43,880 bases of DNA from Actinomadura sp. HBU206391 (GTDB lineage: Bacteria; Actinomycetota; Actinomycetes; Streptosporangiales; Streptosporangiaceae), in contig NZ_JABVEB010000041.1 in assembly GCF_014323665.1 (NCBI RefSeq), forward strand, positions 1 through 43,880, read 5' to 3'. Positions within the stretch are counted from its first letter, which is position 1. The number at the start of each line of letters is the position of its first letter. The position numbers and the translations under genes were made by a program. The notes beneath the pieces were generated by a model. The model made no database searches and was not told where the DNA came from. It saw only the letters and a list, made by a program, of their open reading frames with translations. This document shows positions 24,580 through 32,708 of this stretch, piece by piece.

Positions 24580-24608
24580 TTGTCGGTTCCCGTGTGGCCG
24601 CGTTACCT
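24580..24608 (+). promoter_or_regulatory. Possible promoter of the desaturase gene
   Basis: TTGTCG (24580-24585) and TTACCT (24603-24608) are 17 bp apart in the 145-bp gap between the radical SAM gene and the desaturase. The -10 match is only moderate. An alternative TAAGTT lies about 10 bp further on. Confidence 0.3.
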
Positions 24609-24666
24609 ACGCACCCGTAAGTTAGCTCGTGACAGATCCGTTATGCGTACCACTGAGAGGTTGGCA

Positions 24667-25620
24667 ATGGCGTTCACGTCCCGCCCGAAGACGACGACCG
24701 AGCTGTTGCTGGAGCTGGAGCCCGTCGTCGCCACCGAGCTCGATCGTCACCTCGCCACGGCCAAGGAGTGGTTCCCGCACGAATACGTGCCCTGGAGCGA
24801 GGGCCGTAACTTCGACGGCCACTTCGAGGGCGAGGCGTGGGCTCCCGAGGACTCCAAGGTGACCCCCGAGGCGCGGGACGCGCTGGTGGTCAACCTCCTC
24901 ACCGAGGACAACCTGCCCGGCTACCACCACGAGATCGCCACCATCTTCGGCCGCGACGGCGCGTGGGGCACCTGGGTCAACCGCTGGACCGCCGAGGAGA
25001 ACCGCCACGGCATCGTCATCCGCGACTACCTCACGGTCACTCGCGCCGTCGACCCGGTGGCGCTGGAGCGGGCCCGGATGGTGCACATGGAGGGCGGCTA
25101 CCAGGCCGACCACGGGGACAAGATGCTCCACGGTCTCGCCTACGTGTCGTTTCAGGAGCTGGCGACCCGAGTGTCGCACCGCAACACCGGCAAGGCCTCG
25201 GGCGACCCCGCATGCGAGCGGCTGCTGACCCGGGTGGCGGCGGACGAGAACCTGCACATGCTCTTCTACCGCAACGTGCTGGCCAAGGCCTTCGAGCTCG
25301 CGCCCGACGACACCATGCGCGCCGTCACCGACGTCGTGAAGAACTTCCAGATGCCCGGGCACACCATCGAGGGTTTTCTGCGCAAGTCGGTCGTCATCGC
25401 CAACGCCGGCATCTACGACCTGAAGCTGCACCTCGACGACGTGCTCTCACCCGTTCTGCGCCAGTGGAAGGTCTTCGACATGGAGGGCCTGAGCGGCGAC
25501 GGCGAGAAGGCGCGGGAGGAGCTGTCGGAGTACCTCGCGGGACTCGACACGGCGGCGACCCGCTTCGTCGAGCGTCGCGCCGAGCGCCGGGCCAGGCAGG
25601 CGGCCCGCGAAGGAAGGTAA
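24667..25620 (+). CDS. Acyl-ACP desaturase (DesA-like, ferritin-fold diiron)
   Basis: 317 aa from ATG at 24667, with GAGAGG upstream; an ATG 24 bp earlier is less well placed. Family of soluble stearoyl-ACP desaturases and mycobacterial DesA1/DesA2, which introduce a double bond into ACP-bound fatty acids using a diiron centre and ferredoxin. Diiron ligands are visible: E80 in LTEDNLPGY, E111 and H114 in W-T-A-E-E-N-R-H-G, then FQELATRVSH and A-D-E-N-L-H-M-L-F near residue 200. Length and motif spacing are normal, so activity is expected. It precedes the kinase array by 85 bp and may be read through into it. No ferredoxin gene is adjacent. Confidence 0.92.
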   Translation: MAFTSRPKTTTELLLELEPVVATELDRHLATAKEWFPHEYVPWSEGRNFDGHFEGEAWAPEDSKVTPEARDALVVNLLTEDNLPGYHHEIATIFGRDGAWGTWVNRWTAEENRHGIVIRDYLTVTRAVDPVALERARMVHMEGGYQADHGDKMLHGLAYVSFQELATRVSHRNTGKASGDPACERLLTRVAADENLHMLFYRNVLAKAFELAPDDTMRAVTDVVKNFQMPGHTIEGFLRKSVVIANAGIYDLKLHLDDVLSPVLRQWKVFDMEGLSGDGEKAREELSEYLAGLDTAATRFVERRAERRARQAAREGR

Positions 25621-25705
25621 CGATCCGTCTCAGCAGGAACCAAGGCCCCGCCGGTCCCGTCGAAGAGGAAGAGAACAACGGGCGGTACAAGACGGGGAAG
25701 GGGTC

Positions 25706-26521
25706 ATGGCGGCGGTCGAGCGACTGGGCGAGTATCGGTTGCTGGAGCGGATCGGTGTCGGCGGCACCGCGGTGGTGCACCTGGCGGTGGACTCCCACGG
25801 CCGTGAGGTCGCGGTGAAGGAGCTCCGTGAGGAACTGGCGGGCGAGCCGGATGCCAAGCGGAGACTGGCCAGGGAGATCCTGGCCCAGGGCAAGGTCACC
25901 AGCCGCTACGTCGCCAGGCTCCTGGACGGCGACGTTGAGGGGGACCGGCCTTACACGGTGACCCAGTACGTCCCGGGGACCACCCTGCGCGAGTCCGTCA
26001 AGGCCTACGGGCCGCTAGGCGGGGTGCCGCTCACGCGGTTCGCGCGTGAGGCGGCGGAGGGCGTCGCGGCGATCCACGCGGCCGGCGTCGTGCACCGGGA
26101 TCTCACCCCCGGCAACGTGATGATCCTCGGCGGATCGCCGGTCATCATCGACTTCGGGATCGCCTACGAGGCCCGCGCGGGGCAGGAGACCCGTCCCGGG
26201 ATCCTCATCGGCACGCCCGCATACCTCGCGCCGGAGTTGGTCGAGGGCGAGGCGGTCACCGCCGCCGCCGACGTGTTCTCCTGGGCGGCGACGATCGCCT
26301 TCGCCGCGACCGGCCGCCCCCCGTTCGGTACGGGCTCGCTGCACGGGGTCTGTTTCCGCATCCTGCGCGGTGCGGTGGACCTCGACGGGGTCGCCGAGCC
26401 TCTCGCCTCGTTGCTGCGTCTCGCCCTGCGGCGTGATCCCGATGCCCGCCCTTCGGCGGCGTGGTTCGCCGGCGAGCTGGCACAGTGGAGCCTCGAGCCC
26501 ATGCTCGCCCGGACGGGGTGA
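25706..26521 (+). CDS. Soluble Ser/Thr protein kinase (kinase 1)
   Basis: 271 aa, ATG start with GGAAGG upstream. It is a complete Hanks-type kinase domain with almost nothing else: glycine loop IGVGGTAVVH, Lys38 in AVKEL, catalytic loop HRDLTPGN (D132), DFG at 149-151, and GTPAYLAPE at the end of the activation segment. The usual Lys two residues after the catalytic Asp (HRDLKPxN) is Thr134. There is no membrane segment or sensory domain, unlike kinases 2-4, so it is cytosolic and perhaps acts on or with them. It is the first of four consecutive kinase genes in the same orientation, 85 bp after the desaturase. Confidence 0.9.
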   Translation: MAAVERLGEYRLLERIGVGGTAVVHLAVDSHGREVAVKELREELAGEPDAKRRLAREILAQGKVTSRYVARLLDGDVEGDRPYTVTQYVPGTTLRESVKAYGPLGGVPLTRFAREAAEGVAAIHAAGVVHRDLTPGNVMILGGSPVIIDFGIAYEARAGQETRPGILIGTPAYLAPELVEGEAVTAAADVFSWAATIAFAATGRPPFGTGSLHGVCFRILRGAVDLDGVAEPLASLLRLALRRDPDARPSAAWFAGELAQWSLEPMLARTG

Positions 26522-26575
26522 GATGCCGCATAGGTCCGACTTGGCGTCGATACTGCGGGTAGGGTTTCGGGTGCG

Positions 26576-28354
26576 ATGAAGGGGGTTGCTACGTCCGGGG
26601 AACAGGTCGGCCAGTACCGCCTGCTCGACGTTCTGGGCGAGGGCGGGATGGGCGTCGTGCATCTGGGGGTCGACCCCCAGGGGCGCAAGGTGGCGGTGAA
26701 GGTGCTCCGGCCCGCCGTCGCGGGCGACGCCACGGCGCTGCGCAGGCTGGCGCGCGAAGTGGACACGATGCGCCGTGTGCACAGCCCGCACGTCGCCGAG
26801 ATCATCGATGCCGACGTCACGGCGGAGCGGCCCTACATCGTCACGCAGTACGTGCCCGGCCGCACCCTGGAGCAGATCGTGCTCGAGGACTCTGGCCCGC
26901 TCAGCGGTCGTCAGGTGCAGAGGCTCGCGGCCGGCCTGGCGACGGCGCTCACCGCCATCCACGCGGCCGGCGTCATCCACCGCGATCTCAAGCCGGGCAA
27001 CGTGATGTTCCTCGACGGCGAGCCGATCCTGATCGACTTCGGCATCGCCCAGGTGGTCGACTCGACCCGGCTCACCGCCACCGGAATGGTCATCGGCACG
27101 CCCGGGTATCTCGCCCCGGAGATCATCGAGGGCGAGGACGCCGGCGCCCCGGCGGACGTGCACTCCTGGGCCGGAACCCTGGTGTTCGCGACCACGGGCC
27201 GGCCTCCGTTCGGCTCTGGAACCTTCGAATCGATCTTTTACAAGATCATGCAAGGTACGCCGGACCTGGACGGCGTGCCCGACCCGTTGCTGCCGCTGAT
27301 CCGGAGCGCGATGGCGCGCCATCCGGCCGAACGGCCCACCGCGCCCAAGCTCGCCGAGCTCAGCAGGCGCATCGATCTGGACGCGACCCTCACCGATCAG
27401 ACCCGCGTCGACCGGCCGTTCCCGACCTATACGCCGCAGGCCTCCGCTCCCATGGCGATGCCGGGACCCGCGCGCGCCGCGCCGTCCCGGCCGGAGCCGG
27501 TGCCGGCGCAGCCCAAGGACTTCATCGGGCTGCTGCCGCCCGCCGCGCCCCCGCCGGCGCCTCCACCCGCTCCCGGTCCGTACGCGCCTTCGCCCTATGG
27601 CGCTCCGTACGCCCAACCGCAGACCAGGCGGCGGCAGGGTGACCGGCAGCGCGCGCGGCAGGCCCCGCCCGTGCAGCCGGAGCCGTACGACCCGCGACGC
27701 GTGGACCCGCAGCGCCAGCCGGATCCCCGGCGGCAGCCGGACGCGCCCAAACCGCCCAAGCCGTACGGCTGGTATCGCATCGTCAGTCTGATGCTCCTCG
27801 CCGTGGCCGCAGGGTTCGCCCTGCAGTTGCCGGTGCTGACGCTGATCGTCGTCGTGATCACCGTGTTCGTGTTGCGGGTGGGCGACCGCGCCGGTCAGAG
27901 CCTCACCGCCAAGCGGACCCGCACCGGGCCGACCCCCGGTGACGTGGTCGGCGCGGTGCTGAAGGCACCGCTCGGGATTCCGGGCGCGCTGCTGTCCACA
28001 CTGCTGCTCACGCCCCTCGGCCTCTTGGCCGGCGGCGTACTGCTCGGGGTGCTCATGGCGACGCAGCCGGCGATGCCCGTCGCCCAGGCGGTCGCCTACA
28101 GCTCCCTCGCCGTCATCGGCCTGCACTGCCTCGGGCCGGGCAGCCGGGCCCCGCGCCGCCAGCTCGCGCGCATCTGGGGAGCCGTTCTGCCCCGCCGCGA
28201 GATCGCGATGGTCGTGACGGCCTGCCTCGGGCTCTTCGCGCTGCTGGTCTTCGGGCTGTCCAGCGGGCAGACCCCGGACACTCAGCCGCTGCACGAGTTG
28301 TCCGGCGATCTCAGCAAGCTCCGGACCGACATCAGGGATCTGCTCCCGGGTTAG
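26576..28354 (+). CDS. Ser/Thr protein kinase with multi-span membrane tail (kinase 2)
   Basis: 592 aa. The N-terminal kinase domain (about 12-270) has every catalytic motif intact: GEGGMGVVH, Lys42, HRDLKPGN (D137), DFG (154-156) and GTPGYLAPE (175-182). A Pro/Ala/Arg-rich linker (about 280-395) joins it to about four hydrophobic segments (RIVSLMLLAVAAGFALQL onward), with a cytoplasmic-looking GPGSRAPRRQLARIWGAV loop. No PASTA or other extracytoplasmic sensor domain is visible, so signal input would have to be through the membrane segments. There is no clear Shine-Dalgarno; TAGGGT lies 12 nt upstream of the ATG, suggesting its own leaderless promoter. Functionally the most normal member of the array. 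Confidence 0.9.
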   Translation: MKGVATSGEQVGQYRLLDVLGEGGMGVVHLGVDPQGRKVAVKVLRPAVAGDATALRRLAREVDTMRRVHSPHVAEIIDADVTAERPYIVTQYVPGRTLEQIVLEDSGPLSGRQVQRLAAGLATALTAIHAAGVIHRDLKPGNVMFLDGEPILIDFGIAQVVDSTRLTATGMVIGTPGYLAPEIIEGEDAGAPADVHSWAGTLVFATTGRPPFGSGTFESIFYKIMQGTPDLDGVPDPLLPLIRSAMARHPAERPTAPKLAELSRRIDLDATLTDQTRVDRPFPTYTPQASAPMAMPGPARAAPSRPEPVPAQPKDFIGLLPPAAPPPAPPPAPGPYAPSPYGAPYAQPQTRRRQGDRQRARQAPPVQPEPYDPRRVDPQRQPDPRRQPDAPKPPKPYGWYRIVSLMLLAVAAGFALQLPVLTLIVVVITVFVLRVGDRAGQSLTAKRTRTGPTPGDVVGAVLKAPLGIPGALLSTLLLTPLGLLAGGVLLGVLMATQPAMPVAQAVAYSSLAVIGLHCLGPGSRAPRRQLARIWGAVLPRREIAMVVTACLGLFALLVFGLSSGQTPDTQPLHELSGDLSKLRTDIRDLLPG

Positions 28355-28436
28355 CCGCACGCGGCCCGGCGCGGTGAGCGAGTCGTCATCGGCCTCAGCC
28401 GAGATCGGTGATCAACTCGATAGAGTGACGAGTGCC

Positions 28437-30173
28437 ATGACCGGGGACGTGACGCAGGACGGCCGGGGCGGAGGCGCCGCCCCGTATCCCCACGCCGGCC
28501 AGAACGGGCCTCCGGCCGACATCGGTCCTTACCGGCAGGTGTCGCCTGTGGGCACGGGCAGCCTGGGCGCCGTGTACCGCGGCACGGATCCGGCCGGCCG
28601 CGACGTCGCCATCAAGGTGCTGAGGGCCGAGATCGCACAGGACCCGGCGGCGCTGCTCAGGCTGGCGCGCGAGGTCGACCTGATGCGCCGCGTACGCAGC
28701 CCACACGTGGCGGACGTCCTCAACGCCGACGTGACGGCCGATCACCCCTATGTGGTCACGCGCTTCGTGCCAGGACGACCGCTGGACGAGGTCGTCGCCG
28801 CCCACGGCCCGCTGCGGCCCGCGGGGCTCCGGCTACTGGCGCTGGGTCTGGCCAAGGCGCTGGTCGCGATCCACCGGGTCGGCACGGTGCACCGCGACCT
28901 CAGGCCGAGCAATGTGAAGCTCGTCGACGGTGAACCCGTGGTGATCGATTTCGGCGTTGCGCAGACGGTTGACTCGACCCGGGAGGCATGGGCCGGCACG
29001 CCCGGTGAGACTGCGGCGGCCGGGGCGGCTCCGGCAGCGGGGACCCTCGACCGCGGGCCCGCCTCGCCCGCTGAGGACGTGCGCGCGTGGGCGGTCACGG
29101 TGGTCTTCGCGGCGACCGGCGGCACGCGGCACGGGCTCGCCGCACCGGCGCCCGCACTCGATTCCGGCGCCGGTGCCGACGACGGCGCCAGTGACGACGG
29201 CCCCAGTGACGCCGACGCCGACAGTGCCGATGACGCCACCCGGGCGGACACGATCGGCGAGGCCGGCGCAGACCGTGCGGATCTCGCCGAGGTGCCCGAG
29301 CCGCTCCGCCCGATGCTCAGATCCGCACTCGACCCTGATCCGGCCCGGCGCCCCACCGCCGACGCGCTCGCCCAGGCGGTCGCCGCCCTCGCGGTGGAGC
29401 CGGACGAGCCCGCCTCGCCCGAGCCACTGGGCCGCGTCTCACGTCCCGTCGTGCCCGCCGGACACGGCGCCGCGACCGCGGCCGGGCCGGAGCCGTCCAG
29501 GTCGCCGGCGCAGGTCGCCGGCCCGGGATCGCCCGCCGGTTCCGCCGCCGTGGAACGGCCCGAAGCGACCGACGCCGACCTCGCGGTCGCCCCGGCCTGG
29601 GCACGGCTGTTCTCCTACCTGGTGGTGGCGACGGTGGTCAGCGTCGCGATCGTCATGCCAATAGCCGGCGCGGTGCTGGCCCTGGCCGGTGTGTTCGTCC
29701 TGCACGCGGGCGACGCCGCCGCGGAACGCCGCAGGCCGGGCGCAGGTGCACTGCGTCTGCTGTCCGCGCCGCTGTCGGCTCCGGGCGTCCTGGTCCACGG
29801 CGTGCTGATGACGGCGCTGACCATTCCGTACGCGGCGATGTTCGCGGTGACGATCACCCTCGCTCTCGTCGCGCTGGTCGCCGTCGGCATCGAACCCGAC
29901 GTGCTCGCCGCGTGCGCCTGGGGCATGGGTGGTTCGGTCTATGTGCTTTGGGCGGGCCCGGGGGTGCGCGCACCCCGGCGGCATCTCACGCGGATCTTCG
30001 GTGCGGTCGCTCCCGAACCCCACCGGATCGCCCTGGTGGGCGTCGTGCTGGGCACGCTCGCCGTCGCCGCGGTGGTCGGGGCCGTCTCGCTGACGCCGAG
30101 CTTCGCGCCGATGTACGCGCTGCAGAACTCGCTGTCGAGTTCGCTGGACCGGCTCCAGCAGGCACTCGACTGA
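28437..30173 (+). CDS. Degenerate Ser/Thr kinase-like membrane protein (kinase 3)
   Basis: 578 aa from ATG at 28437; a GTG at 28374 would add 21 residues and has no better signal. The N-lobe and catalytic loop are kept: GTGSLGAVYRG, Lys60, HRDLRPSN (D154, with Arg replacing the usual Lys) and DFG (171-173). After DFG the sequence differs sharply from kinases 2 and 4: the T-G-T-P-G-Y-L-A-P-E block is replaced by AGTPGETAAAGAAPAAG, and the G-helix region by an Asp/Ala-rich stretch (GADDGASDDGPSDADADS). About four membrane segments follow, with the loop GPGVRAPRRHLTRIFGAV shared with kinase 2. ATP binding may persist, but substrate binding looks impaired, so a pseudokinase or scaffold role is likely. 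Confidence 0.85.
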   Translation: MTGDVTQDGRGGGAAPYPHAGQNGPPADIGPYRQVSPVGTGSLGAVYRGTDPAGRDVAIKVLRAEIAQDPAALLRLAREVDLMRRVRSPHVADVLNADVTADHPYVVTRFVPGRPLDEVVAAHGPLRPAGLRLLALGLAKALVAIHRVGTVHRDLRPSNVKLVDGEPVVIDFGVAQTVDSTREAWAGTPGETAAAGAAPAAGTLDRGPASPAEDVRAWAVTVVFAATGGTRHGLAAPAPALDSGAGADDGASDDGPSDADADSADDATRADTIGEAGADRADLAEVPEPLRPMLRSALDPDPARRPTADALAQAVAALAVEPDEPASPEPLGRVSRPVVPAGHGAATAAGPEPSRSPAQVAGPGSPAGSAAVERPEATDADLAVAPAWARLFSYLVVATVVSVAIVMPIAGAVLALAGVFVLHAGDAAAERRRPGAGALRLLSAPLSAPGVLVHGVLMTALTIPYAAMFAVTITLALVALVAVGIEPDVLAACAWGMGGSVYVLWAGPGVRAPRRHLTRIFGAVAPEPHRIALVGVVLGTLAVAAVVGAVSLTPSFAPMYALQNSLSSSLDRLQQALD

Positions 30174-30244
30174 TCACCGGCGCGCTTTCCCGGCATTGCG
30201 GGTCACAGCCTCTACGATCGGGCCTTCGGTGAAGGTGGTGCGTC

Positions 30245-31549
30245 ATGCCCGTACGCGAGCGCGTCGGCCCCTACCGCCTGCTCGAGGAGATCGGCGTCGG
30301 CGGCATGGGCGAGGTCAGCCTGGCACTCGACCCGCATGGCCGGACCGTGGCGGTCAAGGTCCTCCATCCGGCGGTGGCCCGCGACGAGGTGTCGCGGCGG
30401 CGCCTCGAGCGTGAGGTCGCCACGATGCGCCGGGTGCGCAGCCCCCATGTCGCCGAGGTCGTCGGCGCGGACTTCACCGGACGACGGCCGTACATCGTCA
30501 CCCGGTACGTGGAGGGACGATCGCTCGCGGAGGTCGTTCGGACGCGGGGACCGCTGCGCGGGGCGGCACTGCTCAGACTGGCGCGGGGGCTGGCGCGCGC
30601 GCTCGCCGCCGTCCACGCGGCCGGTGTCGTGCACCGTGACCTGAAGCCGGCGAACGTGATCGTCGTCGGCGATGAGCCCGTCGTGATCGACTTCGGGTTG
30701 GCGCACGTGCTCGACGCGACTCGGCTCACCCGGACCGGCACGGCGATCGGCACTCCGGGCTATCTGGCGCCCGAGGTCCTGGACGGGGAACGGGCGGGGC
30801 CGAAGGCCGACGTCTTCTCGTGGGCGGCGACCGTGGTGTTCGCCGCGACCGGCCGGTCCCCGTACGGCAGCGGCCCGGCGCAGGCAATCTACTCCCGGGT
30901 GCTTCGCGGTCGGTTCGACCTTTCCGGAGTGCCGCGGGTGCTCCTGCCGACGGTGCGGGCCGCTCTCGCGCTCGATCCCGGCGCGCGGCCGGTGCCGGAC
31001 GAACTGCTGAAGGGACTCGCCGCACCGGCTGCTCCAGCGGCCGCGCCGGCGGATCCGCCGCGCCCGCACCGGTGGCGGCGTCCACGCGGGTGGCGGCCGC
31101 TGCTCCTGGCCGTCCCTGCGCTCTGTTATCTGGCGCCGGTGCTCGCCGGAGGGGCGCTGTTGTTCTGCGCGGGCACGGCGCAACTCCGTAACGAGTGGCG
31201 AAGGGCACACCGGCGGTCGGCCCGTGGGCCGCTGCGACGGCGGGTCCGAGCCGCCGGTGCGGTGCCTTTTCGGGTGGCCGTCCGCATGGCCGTCCTGGTC
31301 TTGGCGCTCGCGGCCTGCTACGGCCTGGTCTTCGGGATCGCCCGGGCGCTGTCGGCGCCGGTCGAAATGGCCGTGAGCCTGCCCGTGGGCGTGCTCGCGG
31401 CCGGCGCGGTGTGCGTGCGGTCCTGGTATGCGGCCGTGGGCGGCGCCGCCGAGATCTGGCTCGTCCGGCTCGGCACTCCGCTGCTCACGCTGGCCACGGT
31501 CGCCGCGGCGGCGGCCGCGGTCGGGGCACCGCTGCGATGGCCACTGTGA
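30245..31549 (+). CDS. Ser/Thr protein kinase with multi-span membrane tail (kinase 4)
   Basis: 434 aa, ATG with GAAGGTGG upstream. Kinase domain at residues 1-260, complete: IGVGGMGEVS, Lys38, HRDLKPAN (D132), DFG (149-151) and GTPGYLAPE. A short Ala/Pro linker (about 259-280) is followed by basic RWRRPRGWR and about four to five hydrophobic segments to the C-terminus, without a sizeable outside domain. High similarity to kinase 2 across RSPHVAEVVGAD and YIVTRYVEGRSL shows origin by tandem duplication. TACGAT at 30213-30218 is a possible -10 box, so it may have its own promoter in the 71-bp gap after kinase 3. Confidence 0.9.
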   Translation: MPVRERVGPYRLLEEIGVGGMGEVSLALDPHGRTVAVKVLHPAVARDEVSRRRLEREVATMRRVRSPHVAEVVGADFTGRRPYIVTRYVEGRSLAEVVRTRGPLRGAALLRLARGLARALAAVHAAGVVHRDLKPANVIVVGDEPVVIDFGLAHVLDATRLTRTGTAIGTPGYLAPEVLDGERAGPKADVFSWAATVVFAATGRSPYGSGPAQAIYSRVLRGRFDLSGVPRVLLPTVRAALALDPGARPVPDELLKGLAAPAAPAAAPADPPRPHRWRRPRGWRPLLLAVPALCYLAPVLAGGALLFCAGTAQLRNEWRRAHRRSARGPLRRRVRAAGAVPFRVAVRMAVLVLALAACYGLVFGIARALSAPVEMAVSLPVGVLAAGAVCVRSWYAAVGGAAEIWLVRLGTPLLTLATVAAAAAAVGAPLRWPL

Positions 31550-31607
31550 GGCACCGGCCGGGGCATGTCCGCAGAAGCGGGCGCACGGGGCAAGATATCC
31601 GCAGGGC

Positions 31608-31626
31608 GTGATATCACTCACGTGAT
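31608..31626. promoter_or_regulatory. Overlapping palindromes GTGATATCAC and ATCAC-TCAC-GTGAT
   Basis: GTGATATCAC (31608-31617) is a perfect 10-bp palindrome. Its right half also pairs with GTGAT at 31622-31626. It lies 59 bp after the kinase 4 stop and about 115 bp upstream of the predicted etf promoter, and may be a regulator-binding site. Confidence 0.35.
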
Positions 31627-31682
31627 GTTACGGACGAGCCTCAGGTCGTAGCAATGCCGTGTTTCGCCACTCACCAGTTGAT

Positions 31683-31736
31683 CCGGGTTTGCGCTGGCCT
31701 CCCAGGTTGCACGGGCCTCCGGGTTTGCATGGTGTC
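31683..31736 (+). repeat. Three tandem imperfect 18-bp repeats
   Basis: Units at 31683-31700, 31701-31718 and 31719-31736 share the core CC(G/C)(G/A)GGTTTGC or a close variant. Units 1 and 3 share ten identical leading bases, CCGGGTTTGC. The third unit contains the -35-like TTTGCA of the predicted etf promoter, so the repeats may be stacked binding sites for one protein. Confidence 0.55.
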
Positions 31737-31752
31737 TACTCGCCGGTAACAT
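31724..31752 (+). promoter_or_regulatory. Predicted promoter of etfBA
   Basis: TTTGCA (31724-31729) and TAACAT (31747-31752) are separated by exactly 17 bp. The resulting 5' leader would be about 155 nt before the etfB start. Confidence 0.45.
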
Positions 31753-31915
31753 CGTTGGTGCAGCCAATCGGAGCCCGAAGCCGAAGCACGTTCGGGTCTT
31801 TGGCAGGCTGTGAGGCGCGAACGTATAGCCCCGCGCCGACCCGTCAGGGCGGCGCCCCTCTGGCCGCGCGCACACGCGTGCGGCTGACTGAGTGCAGGGA
31901 GGTCGGCCACCGGCC

Positions 31916-32695
31916 ATGAACATCGTCGTCTGCGTTAAGCAGGTTCCCGACACGGAGAGCCCGCGCAAGTTGAAGTCCGACGACAAGACGCTCGATCGTG
32001 GTGCCGCCGACGGTGTCATCAACGAGCTCGATGAATACGCCATCGAAGAGGCGCTGAGCATCAAGGAGGCCCACGGCGGCGAGGTGACCGTTCTCACCAT
32101 GGGCCCCGACAAGGCGCTCGACTCGATCCGCAAGGCCCTCGCGATGGGCGTGGACAAGGCCGTGCACCTCGTCGACGACGCCCTGACCGGCTCTGACGCG
32201 CTGCAGACCTCGTACGCGATCCAGCAGGTGCTCGCCAAGACCGGGTTCGACGTGGTCATCCTCGGGTCGGAGTCCACCGACGCGCGCACCGGCGTCCTCG
32301 CCGCGATGCTCGCCGAGCGTCTCGGCGTGCCGCAGCTCTCGCAGGCGAACAAGGTCGAGATCGACGGCTCCGCCATCACCATCCAGCGGCAGACCGACTA
32401 CGGCTTCGACCGGGTCGAGGGCAGCCTGCCCGCCGTGGTGAGCGTCGTCGAGAAGATCAACGAGCCTCGCTACCCCTCCTTCAAGGGGATCATGGCGGCC
32501 AAGAAGAAGCCGGTCGAGGTGCTTTCGGTGGCCGACGCCGACATCGACGCGTCGAAGGTCGGGCTGGCCAACGCCGCCACCGAGGTCATCGAGTTCGCCG
32601 AGGCGCCGCCACGGGAACAGGGTCAGATCGTCAAGGACGAGGGTGACGGCGGCGCGAAGATCGCCGAATTCCTCGCGTCGAAGAAGTTCGTCTGA
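31916..32695 (+). CDS. etfB: Electron transfer flavoprotein beta subunit
   Basis: 259 aa from ATG at 31916. An in-frame GTG 24 bp upstream is rejected because the family begins MNIVVCVKQVPDTE, as here. EtfB binds AMP and contributes to the FAD site of the EtfAB dimer, which passes electrons from acyl-CoA dehydrogenases to the quinone pool. Visible features include the N-terminal Rossmann-like strand, SDALQTSYAIQQVL, VILGSESTDARTGVLAAMLAERLGVP, and the PRYPSFKGIMAAKKKP recognition-loop region. AGGGAGG lies 13 nt upstream, a rather long spacing. First gene of etfBA, with 13 bp to the next gene. Confidence 0.96.
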   Translation: MNIVVCVKQVPDTESPRKLKSDDKTLDRGAADGVINELDEYAIEEALSIKEAHGGEVTVLTMGPDKALDSIRKALAMGVDKAVHLVDDALTGSDALQTSYAIQQVLAKTGFDVVILGSESTDARTGVLAAMLAERLGVPQLSQANKVEIDGSAITIQRQTDYGFDRVEGSLPAVVSVVEKINEPRYPSFKGIMAAKKKPVEVLSVADADIDASKVGLANAATEVIEFAEAPPREQGQIVKDEGDGGAKIAEFLASKKFV

Positions 32696-32708
32696 GAGAG
32701 GACTGGAA

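Larger units (their letters stand above)
31550..31915. other. Gene-free region upstream of etfBA
   Basis: 366 bp containing a GTGATATCAC palindrome, three 18-bp imperfect tandem repeats and a likely sigma-70-type promoter. No ORF here has a credible start signal. Confidence 0.6.

Noticed and set aside
26015..28360. 781-aa - strand frame over kinases 1 and 2
   Set aside because: Shadow frame: no recognisable motifs, and both kinase domains on the + strand are complete.
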